A stretch of DNA of 64,000 nt from Capitulum mitella. Lineage: Eukaryota; Arthropoda; Thecostraca; Pollicipedomorpha; Pollicipedidae. A program made the position numbers and the translations under genes. Within the stretch, counting starts at the first letter, position 1. Every line of letters begins with the position of its first letter. The notes under the pieces were generated by a model. The model saw nothing but the letters and a program-made list of their open reading frames with translations, searched no databases and had not been told where the DNA came from. Below are positions 12,673 through 23,630 of this stretch, in pieces. The stretch is from positions 13,782,970 to 13,846,969 of the forward strand of contig CP099841.1 of assembly GCA_030062745.1 (NCBI GenBank), written 5' to 3'.

Positions 12673-13511
12673 AAAAGAACCAAAAACATTAAAAAAGCAT
12701 CTGAAATCGCTAAATTTACCACAAAGCCTAAACGTGTTACACCTTGTCGTGCAAAAGTTAACTATATTACTGTACCGAGTCCGCACAACACGGTCTATCT
12801 CTTGAAGCTTGAGTCAGTTAGGGCTATACAGCAGTTCAAGAGATATCCGGGTCTGAAAGTTTTGCTCCCCTCAATTACAGTCAATCAGATTCACCAGAGA
12901 TGCCATTCACCAGACTGCAGCTTTATAAATCGATTTCCGATAAGCATTAGACTGAAGAATGTATATTATCGGATTTTCGTAGCAATTTCCAGAGAATTTT
13001 CTCTTTGTTCTCCTCATCCGTGCCATTTTGTCATTGCCATATGTTGCGTTATAGGCGACGGGAGAACACAAGCGGGCGCAGACCAGTAGACATTAACAGG
13101 AAACCCCTAATTCATCATTAATGGGTGACATCAGAAAAAAGTTGTCTTTTTACAGATTACAAGTTTCATGCTTAGAGGCACTGTATCAGAAAAAAACGCA
13201 CCTAAAACCTGACAAGCGATATGTTCAAAACCAATTCTGAGACGCCAACCAGTGTGTCGCATTCTTTTTAACAGACCAGGCGCCCAAGTTCGTGGCCAAA
13301 ATCGTAAGACGTTCGTTAAACGGCATAGCGTTTTGGAAATTATTTTTGTTCGCTGTTTGCATATAAGGTTCGAAAATCGTTAATCGGCGCTGGTATTTCT
13401 GCTTTTTTTCAATGTCGCTCGAAATGACTGCGCGTGGAAGGCCAAAAGGTGCCAGAGGAGACCCTGCCGTCCCGCTGTGTTCGACCCGTCACACAGCATC
13501 TCCTGCTGCAG
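12673..13511. other. Unassigned sequence upstream of the Dpr exon
   Basis: It is presumed intron on the 5' side of the Dpr exon. No upstream exon (signal peptide) was recognised. A C/T-rich run leads into the CAG acceptor at 13509-13511. Confidence 0.4.
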
Positions 13512-13660
13512 CGGCGACCGGCGCGGCCGCCGGGGGCAGCTGGCACGAGCCGAACGTGAGCGGCCCCTACTTCGACCCGAGTCTGGCGCGGAACGTGACG
13601 GCGGCGGCCGGCCGCACCGCCCTGCTGCGCTGCCGCGTCTTCCAGCTGGACCAGCAGACG
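13512..13660 (+). CDS. dpr-like: Internal exon of a Dpr-family immunoglobulin cell-surface protein (N-terminal half of Ig domain 1)
   Basis: Dpr proteins are secreted or membrane-anchored two-Ig-domain receptors that bind DIP proteins in neuronal recognition. The frame reads GPYFDPSLARNVTAAAG followed by RTALLRCRVFQLDQQT. This matches the start of Dpr Ig1: a GPxFD lead, an NVT glycosylation sequon, then the G-x-T-A-x-L-x-C-R-V strand-B block with the first Ig cysteine. A second sequon (NVS) lies just before. The exon ends at codon ACG directly before GTGAGG, a good donor in phase 0. This is where Dpr genes, as I recall them, are cut before the V-S-W-I-R block. The likely acceptor is the CAG at 13509-13511 after a C/T-rich run; CAG at 13537-13539 is an alternative. 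The second cysteine and Ig2 must lie in later exons, which I do not see. Codons are very GC-rich at third positions, unlike the surroundings. Family assignment is confident; the exact paralogue is not. Confidence 0.8.
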
Positions 13661-16600
13661 GTGAGGACCCCTGCCGGCGACCCGGCGGCCCATGCCGGCT
13701 GACTGGATGGCCGGCTCACGGCCGTCTCCGGACCTGTTCAGCCCCGACGCCCAGTCGGTCACCAGATCAGACACAGATGCGAATCGCTGCTCAAAACTAT
13801 CGGCGCGGATAATTTGACCCACCCACAACCGTCGGGTGCGTGGTTATGGGGATTATGGGCAATTAAGCACTTGGTCTCGAATCCTTCCCATTATCGAGCA
13901 GATTAATGGAGCATGTAAAAGCAGTCGAGAATGCATTTACCTTCGCTCGCCTGGGAGGTCTCGAGGACTCTTCTCAGTATTTGCTGAACAAAGCACCAAA
14001 ATAAAAAGAGCCAGTAACGTGAAATATTCAGTAACGTTTGGTACATTATATTTACATCTGATGACAGAATCTGAAAACTATATCGTGTCGGGTCACGAAC
14101 GTATTTGACTTTTAAACAATTCATGTCAAGCAACATTCTACGTCTACACCAGTTGTTACCAGAACACGACATTGGCGAATTGAAGGCGCCATCGGGCAGC
14201 TCGGTTCATCCTCTACAAAATGTATTCTGTTCTCGGTTATACCGAAAGTCATTTGGCCTTTCCTCAAGCCCACCGTACCAAGATGCTGTTTTTGGCCCTG
14301 CTGCTAGACATTGCTCTGTTTAGGGGACTTTTTTAATGCAAAGAGGGATAGAAACTCTCTTTTTGCTTTGTGAATGACGCAACGCCTTCATAAGTGAGGG
14401 GTCAGAGATCAGATGTCAGGTCAGTTGGTTACAGGATCGTATGCACGACAAAATGGATGTGAATCACATTTGTCATTCCTTTCTAATAATGCATGGTGGA
14501 TGTACGTCTCAGTTTCGACTGATGAAATCTTTGATCTGACTTGGCCCTATGTGACCTGACATGAGTTGACTTTATTTCAAAGGTCTTCTAGCTCTTGGAA
14601 TGCTGCAGAATTTTATGAAATGCTTCAAGATAGCGTATATAGTCGGTCCCACATGTTCATCTTTGTTGGTTTGTGAGATACAAACAGTAGTTGGATTGAC
14701 AGTGGATGACTGTATTGATGGTGAGATGTCCGTGTGTTTTCGAGGTTTAGTGAGTTCAAGCTGTTTTTATCAGCTCAGATGTCTTTCAGGTTTCAGTATT
14801 TCGTTTTCTTATATGGAAACTCATATTTTTGGAACGAAACTTTCATGTTTTGCTTGCTATCCGTACTTCGGCTGACCTGACCTGATCTGACCTATCCTTG
14901 ACTTACTTTGTCACTTAAGGAGCCTTGGCATGATCGCAGCGATCACGCTGTGTTAGTTTGGCTTTGGCATCTCAGGCCAGTTGCGAGTGATGAATGTTGT
15001 AAGATGTAACTTTTATCAGCCTGGTATGACATGAAACGGTCCTTACGCCTCTTCTTCAGATGTATGTTACCATATTTCACGAGACATTAGAAATAATTAT
15101 CCTAAACCGCATGTCTGCGGTTGCTTTACTTGCCTACGAGTTTGGACGCAAATCATTGTTGTTTTTTAATAGTTTTTGACGTGGCCTGTCATGACGTCAT
15201 TTGTGCAAAATGGCCTTCAAGAATGCAAGTGACAGGCAGAATCCTTTGAGGACTGTTCAGTACTGAGAGTCAATTTATGGGGCCGTCCAGTTTGCTTTTA
15301 TCGCCTTCATATTTTGGAAGCTATGCCGGAACCTTTTTATTGCCTACATATTTTGGAAGCCGTGCCAGAACCTTGTTTGCCCCTCGTCCCTGACATACTA
15401 GATCTGGGTCAATGAATACATGTTTAATCCGACTAAACCTTGCCGAAATTCGACTGATATTTCTCCCATCTTCACAGCCCTCTCGGTTCTCGACATCATG
15501 TTGGAGAAGGGGGGGTGACGAGAACCCCAGATAAACGAAGGGTGATTCAGACTTCCGGGTAAGCGCGTGGTTAAATTGGAGAACGGATGCACGCGGTTCC
15601 CTTAATACACGTGCGACCGCAACTTGGGTCTTGTAAAAACAACTTAAGGGTCATTTCAAGGGAACGTTCCACCTTTAACATATGTTCTGAACTGAAATAG
15701 CCAAACTGTAGCCAAGCTTTTAAACCCAGTTTGCAATATGCATCATGTTTCAGAAGGCTACATTTACCGTGTATGACATAGATTCCCTACGATTATTCCC
15801 TGTGTCCTTTTCAGCAGCGTCCTGTTTACAGCTGTTTTACGATGTCACGAGCGGACGCAGGGCATTGCAAAAGGGATATGTACATTGTGTATAGGGATAT
15901 GTACGTACCTGAATTTAGGAATATGTACATTGTATGTAAGGATATGTACATACCTGCATTTCATCATATCGAGGGATAACTGCAAAACATTGTTTTTAAT
16001 TAAAAAAAAGAGTGAGGAAAAAGTAAACAATGACATGTCGCATTCTCAGACCAGCAAAGGTTATTTATGAAAAGTCGACCAAGATGGAGCATGCATGCAG
16101 GTTCACGTTATCGCCTGCCAAACCATTCAGATAATGGGTAAAAATATCATTATTTCGTAAGTCATTTGACTGCAGGGCAATGTAGAAAGTTTTGGAAATG
16201 TTCGAACGTTCTTCAGATTATCTGATTGCCTTTCAGATCACTACGAAAGGGAGTATCACGCTGTTTGCAGTCTGCACCATTATCGTCGTAGTGTCGTAGA
16301 AGAAAAGAATACAAACCATGCTTTTGTAGCAGTTTGGTTTTAAATTTGGCGAATATTTTTCATTAAGTGATTGTGTTTGTTCCACCGGGTCAAGGTCAGA
16401 TCAGTGAGAGATCAGATATCATCATCTATTATGACTCGGCTGGCGCCAAAATCCGTGATTTGTCACCACAGAAGAGAGTTCTGATCATCGAGACAGATGG
16501 AAATAGTTGTCAATTAAACTGCCCATAGACGGTTTAAATGCATTTTGAGGCCACATGAAGTCAGTAATCTCACTCGATCTTCGAAAGCTCACTGATCGTT

Positions 16601-17955
16601 GAGATCCCCATAACATATACTTAGGCAGTCCTACATACAAAATTGACCCCAAATTTCACGAAACTCTTAAGAAAAAATCCGAAACGTAATGCAGATCTAG
16701 AAAATCGGCATGCTAGACCTCTAGAATTACGCCATGTCTCGCTGGCCTAACTTGGCCTGATTTTTTTTAAGAAGCGAAAATGACGCAATGTAAGCAATGG
16801 CAAATCCAGGTTCATGATGCGTGCTGGTTGCTGGAAGTCTCAGAAAAAAACCTCAAGGGGCGGAGGGGAGGTTGGCAGTCAACCCCCTCGCCCGGCGAGG
16901 CTTAAACGAGTAAGACGCGTTTTATGGCACACGGCGAACATATGGGCGTTTTTAAATCATTGGGCACATTCTTTTAATTTCATACATTTCGTGTCATAAA
17001 AGGGTACATAGTATTATTCTTTTTATTTTGTTTGCATCTGAAGCATTGTAAGTTGAAACGTCACATGTGCCTATGTTATTCTTCGCGGTCGTTCCTAAAC
17101 GGGTCAAGAGCATTTGTAGAAAAGTCGGAAAAAATAGGTTTTAAGGGCGAAAACTACTTCCAGAATGGCTGCGCAAGATGAAACAGCTTGCAGGCAAAGG
17201 CATCGCGAACAGAAATGCATCGAATTAAACAAATTGAACTAGCCTTTATTAAGAACTTTATGATTTCGTAACAAGTGGATGCAAAGCTTTTGGCCTCGAG
17301 GAGGTGTAACCAATGCCGTGAAAGAAGGCGTAACTGAAAACCGGGCCCGCCAAGCCGTTAAGTCTTATTTTTTCCTGTTGGTTGAACTAAGACTCGTTCG
17401 GGCGACGACATCGCTCGTAAACAGACACTGCAAACGTATCTGCTCCTCTAAATATGAGTGGTTACCGTTGACACAAAGATTACATCACAGAAAGAACGAT
17501 CACCTGCATGCAACTCTAAGATCAAGGAATCAATGATTCCCTCTCACATTCTTGCACACCTCAAGTTCCTCATCTCTTTCACGAAAACGAATGAAAATAC
17601 GAATGTGAAATTATGATGACATACTTTCTCACAGTATGCGATACAACTTCAGTGTGTCTAAAATACCAAAAACCTTTTAGTCGATGCCAAATTATGTTCG
17701 GTGATGGTTTGTGAAATAGCGAGTGAATGGAAACGGAAGCAGATATGCCATACGCCTGCGCCGAGTAGATCTAAATTCAGATTCAGATGACGTCGTAACG
17801 TCGTCTTTCTCATTTCAGCCCATCGGCTGTCACTGGCACAAACCTCACCTGTTGTGAAGAATGCTCTGTTTAAGTTCAGTGTACGGGACCCATCGGATAT
17901 AATCCGGCGGTACAGTTTGCACATTTTATTATTTTTTCATTGCACATTTCATCTG
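13661..17955. mobile_element. Presumed intron with dispersed AGGTCA-rich transposon remnants
   Basis: No exon was recognised. TGACCT/AGGTCA motifs recur around 14400-14430, 14540-14570, 14873-14900, 16388-16400 and 16740-16760. GC-rich subterminal-type hairpins occur near 15505-15530 and 16860-16905 (GGTTGGCAGTCAACC), the latter just before CGGCGAGGCTTAA. These look like ends of further TTAA elements, but I could not pair the termini. Confidence 0.4.
15868..15957. repeat. Short tandem repeat with GGATATGTAC core
   Basis: Four spaced copies of a GGATATGTAC/GAATATGTAC word alternate with CATTGT or GTACCTG linkers, at about 15872, 15895, 15920 and 15940. The region is non-coding; short frames on both strands are by-products. 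Confidence 0.7.
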
Positions 17956-19620
17956 TCACAAAACATTCACAAGCACACGATTGATGCATCCCCACTTCTC
18001 CTCAAACTCCCACATCTTACCACGACTCCGTGCCATGCATTTCTCACTACCAACACCAATCTTAAGCTTAATGAGGAACAGTTCCACACTCAGATTTAAA
18101 TATTTTGTGATCGAACATTTCCCTACCCAAATTACATGATTGATGACAGTTTCATCAACGACACCAGGAAGCATTTCTTTTGAAGGAAATGCTGCTCTGG
18201 CAGACAGGACATTTAAGCCATTCAGGAAGTTTGTAATATTTGCCCCTCAACATATGTATGTCCTTAGTTTGTTCTCTGTGGTGTCAGCATATGCCGCGCA
18301 CCTACTACACAATGGGGAATCTTTTATGACCATTATGTTCAACATTCTGTTGGTTGCGACGATTCTTGTGATAATTTTATAATTCAAGATATGATAGTAA
18401 ACCGGCAATTCTTTTTATAAATTGACAGATATACCTCATACCAGCCGATATCTCCATCTTTAACTTCCCGCCCCCTTTCCCATGAATTTTTAGACCAACT
18501 GGTCCTCTCTCGTAGTATCACGTTGTACAAACATTTGGCTCCGTTGTTTTTGCTCAGGGCAGACTCCATTTGCAGATGGATAATAGGATATTCAGCTCGA
18601 ATCTTTCGTGATAGCAGCATCCGTCTACGTAGTCTATGATATCTAATTTTTACGTGTTCAAACAATAAAATGTTGCATTGTCCGTCCATTGTAAACCTTT
18701 TCTGCGCCAGTTACTAACACAACTAGTTTGGTGTTAAGTAACATCGGAATACCAAAAGCAGCGCCTGTTCATGTCACATATGTCTGTAATTATCCTCTTG
18801 TTCACTTTAGCGAAGGCTGTCTGAACTTCGACCCAAAACGAATTAGGTAAATTATTAGCAAACTGTACAAGTGAAGAACCATTCTTCTCCCACAGACACA
18901 TGCCTCCCGAACCAGTTTTTTGAAATAGTGCGGTCCAGCTGTCATTAGATTTCAACTCCCTTCGTATCCAAGACGCCTAAGCATGTGTCAAGATCCACCA
19001 TCGTAAGGCCACCATCGGTGTATGGTTTCCAAACACTCAGTCGCTTGAGTATATCCACTGTTCCAACCCATTTAAATGAAATATACTCTCCTTTAAACGT
19101 TCCATGAAAGCGGATTATAGTTTAGGAAGGGACTGAAGCATGTGTGTAAGTTTTGGCAAAACAGTGATTTGACCAAGGTTATTTTCCTTCTCACAGTCAC
19201 CTAACTCGTTTTCCAGCTGTTCACGATTGATTGTATTTGGTTTAGTTTGCTCTCGAAGTTTTCTTCATGTGCCTCCTGATCATCATTTGCAAACGCAACT
19301 CCCAAAACTTTCAGCTTCTTGGTCCAGTTAAAGCTCAAGTCCATATTTTACCGTGCCTTGTGCCGTGCATTCACACCGGCCCATAAAGTTTGTTTTCGAT
19401 ATGTTTGACTTTAGGCCTGAGTACTTCGCAACAGTCCCCGTGTCATGTAAAAGCGCCTTGCAGGGGTTTATAGTTCCATCCAAAGAGCAAGTAATGAACA
19501 AAATTAGTATAAAAAGCTATTTGGGGTTTCTTGCATGAATCCTCTTGAAAGAACATTGTAAATATCATTCACTACTTCATCCGTGACTTCATCAGGTTTC
19601 CTCGCTCACATCCTAAAGCT
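17956..19620 (-). mobile_element. Degraded L1/Tx1-like LINE, RT thumb to 3' end
   Basis: On the minus strand, blocks appear in the order seen in Tx1-type LINEs. Near 19235-19190 is NREQLENELGD. Next comes GQITVLPKLTHMLQSLPKL (19180-19130, typically GKITVIKSLxxxKxxHxLxSLP). Then SWIRRELKSNDSWTALF (18975-18930), the NSFWVEVQTAFAKVNKR block (18860-18800), and a GDIGWYEVYLSIYK block (18460-18420) like the W-x-x-I/V-Y-L region that precedes the C-terminal Cys-rich part. It ends with VELFLIKLKIGV (about 18070). Several frame changes separate these blocks, so it is inactive. The endonuclease and catalytic RT core are absent. Confidence 0.7.
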
Positions 19621-19689
19621 GCAAATCGTAATGTTGATAGTGCCCCATCACTGTTTCATACGTGAAGCTAGTCCCATCTATATTGTGAA

Positions 19690-20050
19690 CATACTGCGGT
19701 TATTTCGCGAGTTTCGGAGGCGGGTACCATACTTGCGATGGCCGAATGGACCGGATATCCGGTTCCGGCGAATGACGTCGCCCTCCGTCAGTCTGAGCAG
19801 CAGGCGTGATCGCTCAGTCACGGTGGCGGCGATCCGCCGGCTCGTCCTGTGCGGCCACGTCCGGAACATTTGCATAGCCGATCAGGAAGCGACCATTTCC
19901 CGCAGCGACCAGGGAGCCATTTGTCACGGGCCGGCGGCTGTTTGCGTTTGTGCCGACTTCTCGGTATTTTGTCCGCGACATTGCTGCAGCTACAGGACAC
20001 TCCTATTGGCAGGGATGGACCCCTCTGGAGGAACGAGCGGTTAACTCTAG
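19690..20050. other. CpG-rich island, coding status unresolved
   Basis: A CpG-dense block contains TCCGGATATCCGGTTCCGG-like words near 19755. Long overlapping frames exist on both strands but show no domain, signal peptide or consistent splice sites. It may be an exon or a regulatory island. Confidence 0.3.
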
Positions 20051-20380
20051 ATGGGAACAAATAGGGAGGACGAAGAAAGCCGTTGTCCCGCCTGAATGGC
20101 AAGATGTCGAATTACATTGTTCTTCGTTCACCACAGACAAAAGAATACACCGTTTCACGGTGGCAGCCACTTGAAGAGTGCTTAAACTTGGCACTTTGCG
20201 TAGGAAGAAAGCCATTATTGGGAAATTCCACACAATGTTTGATTTTGCTGACTGATGCTGGGAAACGCGCAGACGAGTCCCGCGTGGTTCGATCGGCCTG
20301 GACTGCTGGAATCAAGCACTTATGGACGAAACGCAGACTGACCAGCTGCACCAATAGCAGAGGTTTTTTTTACGTTGTCA

Positions 20381-20770
20381 TGAAGCGACCAGAATTTTTA
20401 CACCGATTTTAATGGGTACTGTTTGTGAAGAGTAGTCTTGATACGCACAGTTGTAATTCCCATTACCAATAAAACTTCAGTCTGTCAGATTCATTTGGAT
20501 ACAAGGTTTTGTTCTGAAGAACTTCTAGACGGCGTGCAGGCTGGTCAGCTGATAGCTGAGACTTTATTCATGTTTTCATGAAGCGATCAAAATTTTTACA
20601 CTGATTTTAATGTGTGCTGCTTGTGCGAAGTTGCCCCCTTACACACTGCAGTGAACCCCATGGCTAAGGAGATGTCGCTCTGCCAGAGATTCATGTGGAT
20701 ACGAAGTTCTCGTTCTACAGGAACTGGACTGTCTGGCTGGCGTTATTAATAGTGCCAATGGTGCTGGAGG
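20381..20770. repeat. Diverged tandem duplication, period about 198 bp
   Basis: TGAAGCGACCAGAATTTTTA at 20381 recurs as TGAAGCGATCAAAATTTTTA at 20579. Later blocks also match in order (CAGATTCATTTGGATAC versus AGATTCATGTGGATAC). It has two copies, is diverged, and is not coding. Confidence 0.7.
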
Positions 20771-20799
20771 GTCCTTATGTTGCAATGCAGCTTCGCGAC

Positions 20800-20942
20800 A
20801 CGGCCACCTTGTGACCGCCTCACCCTTTTGGCCTCAAGCCAAGTACAGGTGCCCGTTCTGGTACTTAAACCTAGTGCCTGCCCACTAGGCTTGAGTACCG
20901 AACTCTCCTGTCCGGCTTCTTAACCGCCAGGCCATGGCGGCG
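20800..20942 (-). mobile_element. tRNA-derived SINE head
   Basis: Read on the minus strand from 20942, the sequence has TGGCGGTTAAGAAGCCGG, resembling the RNA polymerase III A box. It is followed by GAGTTCGGTACTC, which resembles the B box (GGTTCGANNCC). The spacing is shorter than in a canonical tRNA. No intact tRNA fold is possible, so this is a SINE promoter region and not a tRNA gene. The tail and target duplication were not defined. Confidence 0.55.
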
Positions 20943-21369
20943 ACGTCAGGCCAGCGCGGCTACAGCCTCACTTCCTTTTTGCCGTCGCTCGTCGTGTTAT
21001 TGTCGTCTTTCCTGCTCGATTTTGTTAGGCCTCCGTTTTGTTTTGCTCTTTTCTTGTCTTTTCCAATCGACCCTATGCGTGAAGTACAACGTAGCAAAAC
21101 TCTTGGTAAAGCTAAGCGACTGCTCTTAAGCGAAAAGCTGAGAACACGGAAAAACGAGAAACGGGACGGAAAATACCCCTTGTCAGGGCCAGCCAGCATG
21201 AAGGCAAAGGAACAGTCCAAAATGTTAGGCATATTGGTTTTAATACTAAACTTAGACTCGAAATAAGAAACGATAAGTTTAATACGCCAGCACGTACCTG
21301 GAGCCCGGTGATAAGTAAAGCAATAGCGCGTAACTTTTTATTGGTACATTTTGCTGCGTGTCAGAGCCT

Positions 21370-22920
21370 GGAGCGGATCCCAGGCAAGGGGGAACGATGG
21401 GGGCCATCGCTCTCCTAGGCCTGAGAGGGGCCCTGAAGGGGCTCCTTCTGAGCTTCATGGGTCTCTGTGAAAACGTAACGGGTTCTTGATGCAGGCAAGG
21501 GGCTTTCTGTAGGATTAGATGGCCCTGAGTCGGACAGATGGGCCCCGGAAACTTCCAGAGAACCCTGAGACCGCAACAGGGCGCCAATACGGCGGAATAA
21601 CCCTGAGACTGCCAGAAGTGTCCGAGTGCCCCTGAGAGGACAAAGATGATGACTTAGTCCCCAGGACGGAACGGGAGCCCCTGGAATTTCATACGGGCTC
21701 CTGAGAACGCAGAATGGGTCTCATGCACGGGCAAAGGGTTCATGAGAAGGTTAGAAGTGCCAGGGGGCCCTTGGGACGGCAAGACTTTAAGAGAGTGCCT
21801 GAGACGGCATAATGAACCCCTCGCCAGCCAGGGGCCCCTTGAACGGGGATTCATCGGTGACTGTCTTAACCTGAAGAGGAGTCCCAGATGGGCTACACCG
21901 GTCTTTCTGAAAACCTGTGGGTTTTTTGATACAATCAGGGGGTCACAGGAAGGTCAGGCGGGCCCTGAAATGGAAAGATGGGCCCTTACACGACATACGG
22001 CCCCTGAGACCCCAGAAAGGTCAGAGGGGCCCCTTCGAGGACAAAGACGATAACAGTTCCTCTAAGATAACATGGAGACCTTGGACGGCCAGAGAGTCCC
22101 CGAGCTCCTGCCACGGCATAGGTCCCTCTGGGACTATCAACGAGACCCCTGAAGCGCCACCAAAAGGTCCTCGGTACGGCTAGGGGGCATTAGAACTGCC
22201 AGATCCCACGTAACAGAGGAAGATCCCTGATACAGCCATGAGGACCACCGGAGACGTTCAGAGGGCTCATGGAACTGCACAGGGGCACTGAAATCTCTGA
22301 GTGGTCTGTGAGAGTTTTGTAACTGCCAGAGGGCCCATGAGGCAGCAAATTTATCCCCAGGGAGGACAAGATGGGCACCTAAGACAACAGGGGTACACTG
22401 GAACTGAAAGAGAGGAGGAGCTTTTGAGGTTCCTAGCTATCATTTTCTAGCAATCTCTAGGGCCCCTAAGACGACCAGAGGGGCCCCTGAAACTACCAAA
22501 TCCTAACACATCCAGACAGCTCGTGAAATGGCCAGAGGATCCAGAAGACCACCAGAGTCCCTTCTGCCACGGCAGAGAGAGGTAGAGAAGCCTATAGAAG
22601 ACCCTTGTTACTGCCCTAGGAGCTCCTTAGACGGCAAAAACGTCCCAGGGATGACAGAAGGGACCCAAAGCGCGGCCCAAAGAAGGACCCACAGAAGGGA
22701 CCCAAAAAAGTCGCCAGAGCGTCGTGGAACTGTCAGATGGGTCACTGGAACTGTCGGAGGTGCCCCTGAGACTGCCAAAGGGGCACCTGAGACATCCTAA
22801 GGGACACGTGAATCCGCAAAAGGATTCAGACCACTAGGGGGCCCTGACATGGCAGACGGCCAGAGACCATGAAAGTGTCCCTTTTACTGCTAGAGGGAAC
22901 CAAGTCTAAGCTAAGCTAAG
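21370..22920. repeat. Degenerate GC-rich minisatellite, unit about 30 bp
   Basis: The theme GGGCCCCTGAGAC plus GCCAGAGG recurs dozens of times with substitutions and length changes, spaced roughly 28-33 bp. Copies are strongly diverged, so the array is old. Open frames in it result from composition and repetition. It ends near a short CTAAG triplication at 22910-22921. Confidence 0.8.
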
Positions 22921-22959
22921 CTGGCAAAAAAGTCCCCAGAAGGTTTGTAGCGGCAGAGG

Positions 22960-23630
22960 GTTCCTGCACCCTCCTTGACCAAATATCTAAGGACTGCCAT
23001 ATGCGGAGATGGAGTATCTAAAAAATAGAGGGACGTGGCCGCCAAAATTTCTTCAGTTTTTGTCACATTTTGGCCACTTTGTACTGGTGTAGTTTGGTGC
23101 TTTGTGCTGCAGCAAAACGCACCATTTTCTTAAGTAGGGTGACCGGTTGAATTTTTCGGTCACTTGACCACGTTGACCAGTTGCCCATTCACTAGGCAAA
23201 ATTGTGGGTCGGCTTGTGGTCAGAATCACTGAATTAATGTTAAAATGATCCAAATAAATATAAATAAACTATATTTCGACAGCAGCCACATTTTACTGAT
23301 ACGTGAACATCTGGCATTTTGATGTCTAGTACGAGATTAGATATATGGGGTGGGGTGGACAGTAGCGAGTCTGGGTGTTTGCAATCTATTGGCGGATATT
23401 GACGTTCCTTAAAATATGGAGACGAATAACTTAGCAAAGTACGCTTCCGGCTGACTGAAGATAAATCGAGCCATTGAAGGAAGCAAGGAATGGACGGGGG
23501 TGGTGGACAGCGGTCGCGATGACTAGACTCAATGCAAACAAGGCAAATGTTCGTGAAATTTTGATATCCGTTGATAGTGGAATGGGCCTGCTACAACCGT
23601 ACACAGACGGAATCCGTTACGGTGTGTGCA
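22960..23630. other. No gene recognised
   Basis: This is unassigned sequence between two minisatellite blocks, with GGTGACCGGTTGAA and GTTGACCAGTTG words near 23140-23180. No coding or RNA feature is seen. Confidence 0.4.

Noticed and set aside
13409-13828. 139-residue minus-strand frame over the Dpr exon
   Set aside because: It is antisense to a well-supported exon. The frame is open because of high GC.
20800-20942. Functional tRNA gene
   Set aside because: A- and B-box words are present but the cloverleaf cannot form, so it was called a SINE head.
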